Positions 21,163 through 29,408 of a stretch of 64,000 bases of DNA are shown here, in pieces. Origin of the DNA: Prevotella sp. E9-3 (GTDB lineage Bacteria > Bacteroidota > Bacteroidia > Bacteroidales > Bacteroidaceae); the NCBI RefSeq assembly GCF_022024015.1, contig NZ_CP091786.1, forward strand, positions 620,001-684,000, read 5' to 3'. How positions within the stretch are numbered: position 1 is the stretch's first letter; every line of letters starts with the position of its first letter. A model generated the notes under the pieces. That model did not search any database, had not been told where the DNA came from, and saw nothing but the letters and a program-made list of their open reading frames with translations. A program made the translations under genes and the position numbers.

Positions 21163-22062
21163 TTATTCTTTGTTCAGTTTCAGGTCTGTTGCGACCACAT
21201 ACTCGCCTTCTGGCAGATGAGCCTTGGCTGTGCCAGTAAAATAGTCGGTTCCATCGAAAACCCTGAAGTAGAACTGACGAGGCGTTGGGGCCTCTGGATT
21301 GGTGGGTACCATAGCAACATAGACTTCGGCACGGGCTTCGTCTAATTCCACGAGGAGCGGTGCGCTACCAGGAACAGCGGTAGCGTGGACATTCGATTGG
21401 TCTTTGTTGAGCAATACTGTAGCCGTCTGCGGATAGGTGCCTTTATAACCTCCATCACCGTCGATGTTGAAACTGATTTTGAGCGATTTGACGGGGATGG
21501 AGGCATTGGTGGCCTTGTCTTTAAATGAAAACTTACAGGCAGTGAGCAGGCTCTTCATCTTCGGCATAGTGGCAGAGGCTGTTGTTTCCGTGACAGAATT
21601 GACCGTTGCCACGCCATAGACATAATGGTACTTGCTTGCCAGAGTCTCAAGCGTACCGTCTTGTTCGCTGAGCGTAATGGTGTAAGTGTCCGTGATTTCT
21701 ACAGCGGGGTAAACCACTGCCAGCTTGTGCCCAGGATTGCAGGTCACGCTGCCCACGAACGGTGAGATGGTAGCCGAGACGGTAGCCGTCAACGGACCGG
21801 TAGCGTTATAGTCAAAGTTCCGATACGTCAGTTTGTCATTTGCCGTCCATGAGGGCGCGAGCTCATCTAATTTATCCCCTGATGGGGTGAGCGTGGCGCG
21901 TGTTTCCGTTTGGGTAATGGTAAGTTGAAGCGTCCTTGGCGTACCAGTAGCAGGCTCGCTTTCAGAATCAGAAAAATCAGGATCGCTCTCAGAACCAGAA
22001 CAAGCAGCCAGCGTCAAGGCCAGGCCACAGAATATATACTTTGAGATGGTCAGTAGTTTCAT
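21163..22062 (-). CDS. Fimbrillin-like lipoprotein
   Basis: 299 residues with a lipoprotein signal (lipobox LTLAAC, Cys21) followed by an acidic serine-rich spacer. The mature part has the layout of the Bacteroidales fimbrillin/FimA-Mfa1 group: TQTETRATLTPSG, then PSWTANDKLTYRNFDYN, a KLAVVYPAV strand and a TACKFSFK segment followed by SLKISF. Such proteins are carried to the surface as lipoproteins and either form fimbriae or act as surface modules. It lies between the 47-aa peptide (20 bp upstream) and the 3148-aa protein (23 bp downstream), suggesting joint production. No fimbrial ushers or Mfa2-type anchors are nearby, so a polymerising role is unproven. Confidence 0.75.
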   Translation of the reverse strand: MKLLTISKYIFCGLALTLAACSGSESDPDFSDSESEPATGTPRTLQLTITQTETRATLTPSGDKLDELAPSWTANDKLTYRNFDYNATGPLTATVSATISPFVGSVTCNPGHKLAVVYPAVEITDTYTITLSEQDGTLETLASKYHYVYGVATVNSVTETTASATMPKMKSLLTACKFSFKDKATNASIPVKSLKISFNIDGDGGYKGTYPQTATVLLNKDQSNVHATAVPGSAPLLVELDEARAEVYVAMVPTNPEAPTPRQFYFRVFDGTDYFTGTAKAHLPEGEYVVATDLKLNKE

Positions 22063-22082
22063 AATCGTTTCGTGTTATTAGG

Positions 22083-22226
22083 TTATTCTTTTTCATCGTC
22101 TTGTGTGAATCCTTCTCTGGAATTCTTTCCGTAGCCGGATATTTCACCGCTTATTGACAACAGAGGTGTCTGTTGCAATAATATGATGGCCTTTATTAAA
22201 GGCTTCTCGTAATCTTTACATTTCAT
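22083..22226 (-). CDS. Small acidic-tailed peptide, 47 aa, operon leader
   Basis: The frame is open from 22295, but that upstream ATG lies in the promoter box TATATTTG (22293-22300), so the start at 22226 is chosen. The peptide begins MKCKDYEKPLIKAI, has a hydrophobic LLQQTPLLSISGE centre and ends REGFTQDDEKE. This resembles the 60-aa peptide at 1884-2066: basic start, LL-S middle, glycine stretch, then an acidic tail after R-x-G/F. It is the first gene of the unit with the fimbrillin-like lipoprotein and the giant LamG protein. The function is unknown; from memory, similar short proteins are common in Bacteroidales near exported proteins. Confidence 0.65.
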   Translation of the reverse strand: MKCKDYEKPLIKAIILLQQTPLLSISGEISGYGKNSREGFTQDDEKE

Positions 22227-22292
22227 AATCTTTGGTTTTTTATTGTTGTTATACTTCCCGCCAAATTCACGTTGACGTAGGTAATTCGTTTG

Positions 22293-22300
22293 CAAATATA
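22293..22300 (-). promoter_or_regulatory. -7 box for the peptide-fimbrillin-LamG unit
   Basis: The minus strand reads TATATTTG about 65 bp before the 47-aa peptide start. The -33 element is weak. Confidence 0.5.
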
Positions 22301-22373
22301 CGAAATTTTCGTGAGTACGTGTGATTTTGCAAATAAAAATAAGAAAGAAATGAAAAAACTGTCAAAAACATTA

Positions 22374-22415
22374 AATCAAAAACACGGATTGGCTTGTGTG
22401 TCCAATCCGTGTTTT
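22374..22415 (-). terminator. Terminator of the M23/LysM peptidase gene
   Basis: A 14-bp perfect stem (22379-22392 with 22402-22415) is followed on the minus strand by a T-rich run. It lies about 30 bp after the peptidase stop. Confidence 0.85.
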
Positions 22416-22448
22416 ACGTATGTTCTATGACTAAAAAAGTGTGTAATC

Positions 22449-23390
22449 TTAGTTGTACTTGAGAATCTGTCCGGGACGCAGACGGACTGTCTTGCTGATG
22501 CGGTTCAGACGGCAGATGGCGTTGACTGAAGTACCGTGCTTGCGAGCGATTGAAGAGAGCGTCTCACCTTTCTTAACCTTGTGGAAACGTGTGGTTCCTT
22601 CGCTTGCAACATCGCCACGAGACTTGCCCATGTTGGGGCTGTTCACATCGGCAGGATTGTAACCATACTGTCCGTTGGCACCACGAAGCTGGGTGGCCAG
22701 ACGACCGTCAAACTCGTATGAGTCTTTATGGAATGTATAGAAATCGCTTACGATATCCTGATTGGCAAAGTCGAACATGATAGCCGGATTGAGAGCTACA
22801 CCGCAGAGACGGGTTTCGAAATGAAGGTGTGAGCCTGTACTACGGCCTGTATTGCCACCCAGACCAATAGGTTCGCCGGCACGTACTTCCTGATCTTCTA
22901 TAACCAGTTGCTTTGACAGGTGGCCATAAATGGTCTCCAAACCGTTGGGGTGACGAATCACTACGTATTTGCCGTAGCCTTTGCGTGCGCCCTCGTTTTT
23001 CACTACACGTACCTTACCGCTGAAAGCAGCACGAATGGTGTCACCAATATATACCTTGATGTCCAATCCCTTGTGCTGTCTGCGCCAACGTGGGCCGAAA
23101 TTTGAAGTGATGACACGGCTGGGAGTAGGCATGCAGAAATCACGCAAGTCAATGCGGAATGAATCAGGAAGTGTTGTCTGACGATGTGCATAGGTGTTAT
23201 CCCAGTCTTCATACAGTTCTTCTGCTGGTGAGTCGTATTCTTCTATTTCTACCAGGTGCTTCAGCATTTCGGCGTCAACAGCTTTCATCTTGCGATCGAT
23301 GGGAGCTTGGTTGGCTAAAAGGTCTTGCGCCGAAACAGTAACGGCACTGAATGCAAAAAGGGAAAATATTACAAGTTTCTTTAATTTCAT
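22449..23390 (-). CDS. M23 metallopeptidase with C-terminal LysM domain
   Basis: Exported murein endopeptidase candidate, 313 residues. The signal peptide ends TVSAQ (about 22). The M23 (LytM/NlpD-type) domain occupies about 95-215 and contains the zinc ligands in HKGLDIKV and HLHFETR. A single LysM domain near residues 268-312 (KVKKGETLSSIARKHGTSV) binds peptidoglycan. M23 proteins cut or regulate cutting of peptide crosslinks during growth and division. The gene is alone, with a promoter-like TAAATTTG at 23496-23503 and its own terminator. Its last 15 codons recur in the remnant at 11030-11130. Confidence 0.93.
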   Translation of the reverse strand: MKLKKLVIFSLFAFSAVTVSAQDLLANQAPIDRKMKAVDAEMLKHLVEIEEYDSPAEELYEDWDNTYAHRQTTLPDSFRIDLRDFCMPTPSRVITSNFGPRWRRQHKGLDIKVYIGDTIRAAFSGKVRVVKNEGARKGYGKYVVIRHPNGLETIYGHLSKQLVIEDQEVRAGEPIGLGGNTGRSTGSHLHFETRLCGVALNPAIMFDFANQDIVSDFYTFHKDSYEFDGRLATQLRGANGQYGYNPADVNSPNMGKSRGDVASEGTTRFHKVKKGETLSSIARKHGTSVNAICRLNRISKTVRLRPGQILKYN

Positions 23391-23495
23391 AAGATTTATA
23401 AATTGTTCGGTCGCGGTTACGTTTTTAATTAGTTCCTTCCTTTGACCCTTGCATACTATATAGGTAATGTATATGCAATTTTAAATAAGTCGTTG

Positions 23496-23503
23496 CAAAT
23501 TTA
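23496..23503 (-). promoter_or_regulatory. -7 box of the M23/LysM gene
   Basis: The minus strand reads TAAATTTG about 105 bp upstream of the start. The -33 region is not convincing. Confidence 0.45.
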
Positions 23504-23613
23504 TGAATAATATCTTAGTAAAGAGCACTTTAGCTCTTTTATTTGTGGCTTTTTAACACTTAATTGTCCATTTTATAACAATTAAACGTCTATTTTTTCA
23601 GCTTGTTAAACAA

Positions 23614-23645
23614 AAAGTGGACTTGTCAAGCGACAAATCCACTTT
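23614..23645 (-). terminator. Terminator of the ExbBD-TonB-PstS-TPR operon
   Basis: AAAGTGGA pairs with TCCACTTT, with additional inner pairs (TTGTC/GACAA). A T-rich run follows on the minus strand. Confidence 0.75.
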
Positions 23646-23694
23646 GAATATTTATGGAATAAATTATCTTTTAAGCCTGTTTTTCGGAGTCCGA

Positions 23695-25131
23695 TTACAG
23701 TTCAATCACCATCTTGCCAATTTCGTTTTCCGGATCAACGCTGAGCAGGATCTCGGCAAATTTCTTGGCGTTGTCTTTCTCGTCGAGAACGTTCAGGTGG
23801 TAGTTGATCATGTAACGGCATGCCTCGATGAGACGTGCATTGTCGGCCTTGTCTTTCTCAGACTTTGCATTGATGATGTTGGCCAGTTCTTCGTAGTAGG
23901 GTCTTGCCAGACCATTCTTTGAATCGGGGTCCATCATGGTGTTTACACGACCGCGCCAGAACAGTGAGTATTCCTTGGCATCGGCATTCTTCTCGGCCAG
24001 GTCGGCATAGATCTCGTCAGCCTTCTTCAGCTTCTCCATCTTGGCATCGCCTTCCAACTTGTCGGCATACTGTACATAGAGACGGCCCAGATCGGCATAG
24101 TCTGAGAGTGAAGCGTGAGAAACGGTCTTAAGGAACTGATCGTAATAAACGAGTGCGTTCTCATAGTCGTCCAATCCTTTGTAAGCATCGGCGAGGTCTT
24201 TGATGGCACCGGCTTTCTTGTCCTGTGAGTCGAACTCAAGGGTAAGCACCTTCTTATATACGTCAATAGCTTCCTCGTGACGCTTGGCACCATTGAGGGC
24301 TTTTGCATAAACACCGTAAATCTCTGGGTTCATCTTCACAGAGTCTGAGTGGTTCAGCATGCGGTCGGCATATTCCAGAGCCTTGTCGAAGTTCTTCAAC
24401 TGTGTATAGTTGAACATACCCAACTGGTTGAAAGTGAACTTACGGGGAGAGTTCTTCAGACCGGCGTCAACCAACTGCTGGCTCTTGTCGTATTCGCCCA
24501 GCAGATAGTGTGCACGGGCAGCGCTCACGAAGTCGCGCTCTTCCAAAGTGCCAATAGGTACCTTTGCGTAGGCTTCAGCAGCGTTCTCAACTTTGTTGGC
24601 AAGGTCGTAGATACGGCCTTTCAGAAGGTCAACATATCCGTTTGCAGCAAGGTCGGGACGGTCGGTAGCCAGTTCGTCGAGTTTTGAGATGGCATCGTTC
24701 AGAGCAACGGCACGGTTGATGACAGCATACTTATAATAAGCATCAGCATCGGGCTGACCACCTTTCTGACGGGCAAAGTGGATGGCAGAGTTGTACATTG
24801 CTGATGCACGGCCACCGTCATCGGCCTTTGCATAAAGATCGCCTAACAGAACATAGCCAGCAGGGAAGTTTTTGGCAGTAGCATACTCAGCATAGATGCG
24901 GGCATTGGCGGTATCGGAAGCCTCGTAGTATGCACGGGCAATACCAACTACTACGTCCATGTTCTTCTTGTTGCTCTTGTAGATACTCTTAATCTGTTTC
25001 TCCGCATCGGCGGGCTTGTTCTTGAGGATCTCTTTAACGGCTTCAACGGGCGACTGCTCGTCCTGAGCCATCGCGGGTGCACTGAAGCTGAGCGTCAGAG
25101 CACCGAGGAATAAATATTTAATAGCGTTCAT
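23695..25131 (-). CDS. Periplasmic TPR-repeat protein
   Basis: 478 residues with a signal peptide ending APAMAQ (about 22). The mature protein is a run of tetratricopeptide-type helical hairpins, for example NARIYAEYATAKNFPAGYVL, EEAIDVYKKVLTLEF and ENALVYYDQFLKT, over most of its length. TPR solenoids bind partner proteins. As the last gene of the ExbB-ExbD-ExbD-TonB-PstS-like operon, it may organise periplasmic parts of the energy-transduction complex. It is separated from the PstS-like gene by 75 bp holding a possible internal promoter (25152-25159). Confidence 0.85.
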   Translation of the reverse strand: MNAIKYLFLGALTLSFSAPAMAQDEQSPVEAVKEILKNKPADAEKQIKSIYKSNKKNMDVVVGIARAYYEASDTANARIYAEYATAKNFPAGYVLLGDLYAKADDGGRASAMYNSAIHFARQKGGQPDADAYYKYAVINRAVALNDAISKLDELATDRPDLAANGYVDLLKGRIYDLANKVENAAEAYAKVPIGTLEERDFVSAARAHYLLGEYDKSQQLVDAGLKNSPRKFTFNQLGMFNYTQLKNFDKALEYADRMLNHSDSVKMNPEIYGVYAKALNGAKRHEEAIDVYKKVLTLEFDSQDKKAGAIKDLADAYKGLDDYENALVYYDQFLKTVSHASLSDYADLGRLYVQYADKLEGDAKMEKLKKADEIYADLAEKNADAKEYSLFWRGRVNTMMDPDSKNGLARPYYEELANIINAKSEKDKADNARLIEACRYMINYHLNVLDEKDNAKKFAEILLSVDPENEIGKMVIEL

Positions 25132-25151
25132 AATCGTGAAATTTATTAATT

Positions 25152-25159
25152 CAAACGTA
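25152..25159 (-). promoter_or_regulatory. Possible internal promoter before the TPR gene
   Basis: The minus strand reads TACGTTTG 20 bp ahead of the TPR start, with a poor -33 element. Confidence 0.3.
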
Positions 25160-25206
25160 ATAATCTGTCATTTATTATGACGTAAAGTTCTTCTTGCGGT
25201 CAATTG

Positions 25207-26187
25207 CTATTTAACAACATTAACGTTTCTTACATTCATGTTGGCCATATAAGGCAGCAGACCGGCACTGAAAATTACTTTCTGGCCTTGAGGAAGACTA
25301 CAGAAGTTGGCAAAGCCTGTGGGCACACCCTGACGAGGTTCAGTAGTGATGGCATAGATAGTGCGCACCAGTGGGTATGTGCCATCGTATAGATAGTACT
25401 GATAGGGGCGACGGCTGTTCTGTACAGTGGCAGAATCAAGCTTTGTCACCTTCATCACGGTGATATTCTTCTTGAATGTGATATTGGTTGTGTCACGTTT
25501 GTCGTTCAACCAGTTTGAACCGATAATGCCGAGTGCACCAGGCGTTTTCTCAACATAGTCGATCACCTCGCTGCTCTTGAGCACGGCTCCGATGTTACGT
25601 TCTGTATCACTATTAATAGGCTGACCGCCAAGGATAGAATCAACACAGAAACGAACGGTACTTGACTGAGGATTGTCAAAGACAACATCGATGTCGCCAA
25701 GTTTTGAGTGAGGATAGAGTTCTTTCCATTGGGTGATTTCGCCTTTCAGAATGCGGGCGAAATCTTTTACGGTAATGCAGGTGTCCTTGTTCTCGTTGTT
25801 CACGATGATGGCCAAACCGTCGTAGGCTATCGGCATCACTCGGGGAATGAACGAGCGGTCTTTCAGGTTCTGCATTTCTTTTTCTGTGAGACGACGGGTA
25901 GTGAATACTAGCCATGTCTCGTTCTTCATCAGTTTCTCAATAGCCTCCTGCTCACTGGTGTATAGTGCGTGCAGGGTGTCTTGCTTGAGCATCTGACGAT
26001 TAAATACTTTTGTGTAGATTTCGAGTTCCTCATCCAGAATAGGGTGGAAACTCTCGTCGGCTGCGAAGAATGATGCTGCAGCCTCATAGTCATAGCCCAA
26101 ATCATTTTTAGGCTTGTTCCCACAAGCGAGGAACAAGCCTAAAATAAGGGTTAATCCAACGAATTTGTTGAATTCAGATCGTTTCAT
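25207..26187 (-). CDS. PstS-like phosphate-binding lipoprotein
   Basis: 326 residues with lipobox LFLAC (Cys22). The body follows the periplasmic phosphate-binding (PBP-like) fold: YTSEQEAIEKL, LVFTTRRLTEKE, IAYDGLAIIVNN, a LKGEITQWKEL segment and a PQSSTVRF phosphate-loop-like phrase, then GALGIIGSNW. These are typical of PstS/PBP-like-2 proteins. It has no pstCAB partners here. Instead it lies 10 bp after tonB inside the ExbB-ExbD-TonB operon, so its role may be ligand sensing or trapping linked to TonB-dependent transport rather than ordinary Pst uptake. Confidence 0.8.
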   Translation of the reverse strand: MKRSEFNKFVGLTLILGLFLACGNKPKNDLGYDYEAAASFFAADESFHPILDEELEIYTKVFNRQMLKQDTLHALYTSEQEAIEKLMKNETWLVFTTRRLTEKEMQNLKDRSFIPRVMPIAYDGLAIIVNNENKDTCITVKDFARILKGEITQWKELYPHSKLGDIDVVFDNPQSSTVRFCVDSILGGQPINSDTERNIGAVLKSSEVIDYVEKTPGALGIIGSNWLNDKRDTTNITFKKNITVMKVTKLDSATVQNSRRPYQYYLYDGTYPLVRTIYAITTEPRQGVPTGFANFCSLPQGQKVIFSAGLLPYMANMNVRNVNVVK

Positions 26188-26197
26188 ACTTTACGGA

Positions 26198-27028
26198 TTA
26201 TTGTAGTTTGAAGGTTACAGGCACCGTGTACTTTACGCGTACTGCCGAACCGTTCTGCTTACCAGGAATCCACTTCGGCATCTGCTTCAGCACGCGGATG
26301 GCCTCCTTGTCGAGTGAGGGGTCGATAGAACGTGCAATCTTCACGTCGGTTACCGAACCGTCACGTTCAACCACGAAGGTAGCTACCACACGACCCTGAA
26401 TACCGTTTTCCTCGGCTACTGCAGGGTATTTGATGTGATCGCTAATCCACTTCAATAGGGCTGCCTGACCACCGGGGAACTCAGGCATCTGCTCTACGAC
26501 GTCGAAGACCTTCTGTTCTTCCACCTTGGGCTCGTCGGCAATGACTTCCTTAGCCTTCAATACCTCACCCTCGGCTTCGTCGTTACCTTTAACGTCGAAT
26601 GTACCGATAGCGGTGTTGGTCTTGGCCAGATCGTCCTGTGACTTGATTTCGTCCTCGGGCTTCACTTCTTCGTCCTTCTTAATCTCAGGAGCAGTGAACT
26701 TCACAGAGCTCTTTACCTTTTCTACAACTTTCTGCTCAACTTCAACCTTGACGGGCTCCTTACGCTCAACCTTGGCTTCTTTCTTCTGTGCAATCTTTGA
26801 CAACTCCACATCAGTCTCGATAGCTACATCCTGCTTCAAAGCATTCTGAATGGTGAGGTTCAGGAAAGCGATAATGAATATTGCAGCAATTGTCAAGATG
26901 ACTACAACGAGTGCCTTGACATTGCGCTTGCCAGTCTCTTTACGCAGCTGATAAGCTCCGTAAGCCTGGTTTTTGCCTTCAAAGACAAGGTCAACCCATC
27001 CGTCATTTAAAAGATCTATTTTTGACAT
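26198..27028 (-). CDS. tonB: TonB energy-transducing protein
   Basis: 276 residues. A short cytosolic start (DLVFEGKNQAYGAYQLRK, characteristic of Bacteroidota TonB) leads into one membrane segment at about residues 37-58, then a Lys/Glu/Val-rich periplasmic spacer (about 80-175), and the TonB C-terminal domain (about 190-276; YPAVAEENGIQGRVVATFVV, MPKWIPGKQNG). It passes proton-motive force from ExbBD to outer-membrane receptors such as the one at 52022. It is cotranscribed with two ExbD genes and the ExbB-like gene. Confidence 0.95.
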   Translation of the reverse strand: MSKIDLLNDGWVDLVFEGKNQAYGAYQLRKETGKRNVKALVVVILTIAAIFIIAFLNLTIQNALKQDVAIETDVELSKIAQKKEAKVERKEPVKVEVEQKVVEKVKSSVKFTAPEIKKDEEVKPEDEIKSQDDLAKTNTAIGTFDVKGNDEAEGEVLKAKEVIADEPKVEEQKVFDVVEQMPEFPGGQAALLKWISDHIKYPAVAEENGIQGRVVATFVVERDGSVTDVKIARSIDPSLDKEAIRVLKQMPKWIPGKQNGSAVRVKYTVPVTFKLQ

Positions 27029-27045
27029 AGTTCTAAATCCTTTCT

Positions 27046-27729
27046 TTATTTGTTATCGCTAAATTTAATGCCTTTGAGTTCGAGCAGTTTCTCATCGTCC
27101 TCATTGACTTTATCGATAACGTACTTACCAATACTGCAAATCAACATTTCGTCAAGAGCTTGTACCATGTTGTTGTAGGTTGACACATCTGTGGGCTTGA
27201 TGATGACTGTAAGAGTCTGCATACCCTTCTCGCCGAATTCGGCTACGAATTCATCTGACTTACCATTACGGATGTCAGAAAGCTGCTTCTCATAGTCTTC
27301 TTTGCTCATCTTGTCACCCATCTTCTCCTTCTTCTCATCGAGCTTTTTCTTGGCCATCATGACCTTGGCTACAGGTGAGAAACCGTCTTCAGTGATGTGC
27401 TCAATCAGCAACTTGCGAACACCATCCTTGCCCCAAGTAGTCTCCTTGATGCATTCAGGGTTCTCATAGTCGGGAAGACCCTCAACATAGTAAATCTTAT
27501 CTTCAGCTCCAAGGAACAGGGTGATGGTGTACGAAGCCTTCGTCACCGACTTGTCTTCCTTGGACATATTCTCATCATTACTCGGCATTGTCAGCTGCAT
27601 AGCCTGCGGCTTGCTTAGCGTAGTACAGAGCATGAAGAACGTAATCAGAAGCATCATCATGTCTACCATTGGCGTGAAGTTCACGCGGGTATCCATCTTT
27701 TTCTGCTTAGAACCACCTTTTTTTGCCAT
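27046..27729 (-). CDS. exbD: ExbD-type biopolymer transport protein, larger copy
   Basis: 227 residues. An N-terminal basic stretch is followed by VNFTPMVDMMMLLITFFMLCTTL, the single ExbD membrane segment with its conserved aspartate, and a periplasmic domain with an unusually Lys/Glu-rich insert near 125-160. It lies 17 bp from tonB and 3 bp after the other ExbD gene. Two different ExbD genes in tandem are a known arrangement in Bacteroidota and may form a mixed dimer in the ExbB pentamer. Confidence 0.9.
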   Translation of the reverse strand: MAKKGGSKQKKMDTRVNFTPMVDMMMLLITFFMLCTTLSKPQAMQLTMPSNDENMSKEDKSVTKASYTITLFLGAEDKIYYVEGLPDYENPECIKETTWGKDGVRKLLIEHITEDGFSPVAKVMMAKKKLDEKKEKMGDKMSKEDYEKQLSDIRNGKSDEFVAEFGEKGMQTLTVIIKPTDVSTYNNMVQALDEMLICSIGKYVIDKVNEDDEKLLELKGIKFSDNK

Positions 27730-27732
27730 ACT

Positions 27733-28353
27733 TTATTCCTCCGCTAATTTTTTAGTGTCAAGATTAGTGATGAGCTGGTAACGGTTCTCGTTCATATCCT
27801 GAAGCTCCGACATCATCTTCTTCACCACCGCATACGATGTGTTACCGTCGCACTTGATGGCCAGACGAAGGTCGGGGTTAGAATTGCGAGCCGCCTTAAC
27901 CCATTCCTGGAATTCACTCATTCCGCCATTGATACTATCAAGGGGAATGCTCAACTTCTGGATCTCTTCGCCCATCTTCTCCTTTTCAAGGCTAAGATAT
28001 GCGGGCAGAACGCTCAAGGGAGCACCAATCATGGCATCCTCCTTGAAGTTCTTGAGCTGAGCGGCAGTCAGACTTACGCCAAACTTGCCAGTCACCTCAT
28101 CGAGCATGTCGTTCATTGTGTTGCGGTTCTCAGAGCCCACATAGATGTGTCCCTCTGGTGATACCAGAATGTTGAGTACATCGTTTTCGGGCACCTTAAC
28201 CTGCGACACAGAGCCAGGCGTGTTGACTTTCACTGGTTCTGGCGTCAAGAATGTTGAGGTCAACATAAAGAAGCACAGGAGCAGTGTCATCACGTCCGAC
28301 ATAGGCGTCATGTCGATCCAGATGTCTTTCTTCTTAATTTGAATTTTACCCAT
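27733..28353 (-). CDS. exbD: ExbD-type biopolymer transport protein, smaller copy
   Basis: 206 residues. WIDMTPMSDVMTLLLCFFMLTSTF is the membrane segment with the proton-path aspartate, and a periplasmic domain ends with a KMMSELQDMNENRYQLITN stretch. It is located between the ExbB-like gene and the second ExbD. It differs clearly from its neighbour in the periplasmic part, so the two are not recent duplicates. Confidence 0.9.
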   Translation of the reverse strand: MGKIQIKKKDIWIDMTPMSDVMTLLLCFFMLTSTFLTPEPVKVNTPGSVSQVKVPENDVLNILVSPEGHIYVGSENRNTMNDMLDEVTGKFGVSLTAAQLKNFKEDAMIGAPLSVLPAYLSLEKEKMGEEIQKLSIPLDSINGGMSEFQEWVKAARNSNPDLRLAIKCDGNTSYAVVKKMMSELQDMNENRYQLITNLDTKKLAEE

Positions 28354-28392
28354 TGATTAACTTTTTATGAATTAATTAATAAGGTAAAACGA

Positions 28393-29220
28393 TTAAGCCT
28401 CGTTGTGGTTAGAATCGTAGGTAGCAGCGATAGTGAAACCAATCTCATCGAGAGCGTAGGTCAGCTTATCGATCTTGTTTGAGAAGAAGTTATAAACAAC
28501 GGTAGCAACCCAAGAAGTCAAAATACCTGATGCGGTGTTCACAAGGGCCTCAGAAATACCTGCAGACAGAGCCATAGAGTCAGCACCACCACCAGCAGAC
28601 AGAGCCTGGAATGATCCGATCATACCCATAACGGTACCGAACAGAGCGGTCAGAGTACCCAGAGATACGATAGTAGCAACCATAGGCATGTTCATCTGAA
28701 GGGTAGGCATCTCCAGCTGGATGGCCTCTTCGTGAGCCTGCTGAATCTTTGCTACTTTAGCAGCCTTCTTCAGTGAGCTGTCAGACTCAACGCTCTCATA
28801 CATATTGATAGAAGCGAGTACTACGTTAGCTACTGAACCCTGCATCTTGTCGCAGAGAGCCTTTGCCTCAGTGAACTTCTGAGCCTTGATGAGTTCTTTT
28901 ACCTGAGCGGTGAACTTAGCGAGGTTGAGCTTACCAGCGGCAGACTTGATAGCGAAGAAACGCTCTACACCCAGAGTGATAACGGTGAGCAACAGGGTGA
29001 TGATGATAGATACAACGAAACCACCTTTATACACTGTACCATAGATGTCTGAGGGGTGTCCAGTCTTGTCACCACCAGCGAAGTGGCTGGGATCGCCAAG
29101 GAAGAATTCGTAGAAGCAGTAAGCGATAACGAAGCAAATAACGAGGATAATCCATGCGTCTTTTACGCCTCCGAAGCCCGACTTTTTAGCTGGGGCTGCA
29201 GCATTTGTTGTTGTTGCCAT
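28393..29220 (-). CDS. exbB: ExbB/TolQ/MotA-family proton channel protein
   Basis: 275 residues with three membrane regions (about 23-43, 70-92 and a pair near 175-235). The conserved C-terminal core reads MPMVATIVSLGTLTALFGTVMGMIGSF and then SEALVNTASGILTSW, typical of ExbB/TolQ. It forms the inner-membrane channel that powers TonB. It is the first gene of the operon ending at the TPR gene and carries a good promoter at 29342-29349. Confidence 0.93.
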   Translation of the reverse strand: MATTTNAAAPAKKSGFGGVKDAWIILVICFVIAYCFYEFFLGDPSHFAGGDKTGHPSDIYGTVYKGGFVVSIIITLLLTVITLGVERFFAIKSAAGKLNLAKFTAQVKELIKAQKFTEAKALCDKMQGSVANVVLASINMYESVESDSSLKKAAKVAKIQQAHEEAIQLEMPTLQMNMPMVATIVSLGTLTALFGTVMGMIGSFQALSAGGGADSMALSAGISEALVNTASGILTSWVATVVYNFFSNKIDKLTYALDEIGFTIAATYDSNHNEA

Positions 29221-29341
29221 AACTTTTTTAATGTTTTGTTTTTAATTATAAATAAATATTAGTTGTAAAATTTCCAAATTGTTTTTAGGCAATAAGGCCA
29301 AAAAGCGATTAATAAAAATGCAACTTTTTGGCATATCACGG

Positions 29342-29349
29342 CAAAGGTA
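29342..29349 (-). promoter_or_regulatory. Promoter of the exbB operon
   Basis: The minus strand reads TACCTTTG, with a TTG about 20 bp upstream, some 120 bp before the exbB start. Confidence 0.65.
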
Positions 29350-29408
29350 GTAAAATTAATGCGTACAACTATATTAATTAACTACTTTTAACGTGAGTCA
29401 TATCCTAA

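Larger units (their letters stand above)
23391..23694. other. AT-rich gap with promoter and terminator
   Basis: Holds the -7 box of the M23 gene (23496-23503) and the terminator of the TPR gene (23614-23645). Nothing else was found. Confidence 0.7.

Noticed and set aside
22453..23341. Several plus-strand frames opposite the M23/LysM gene
   Set aside because: Antisense shadows without domains; the minus-strand gene carries all zinc motifs and LysM.
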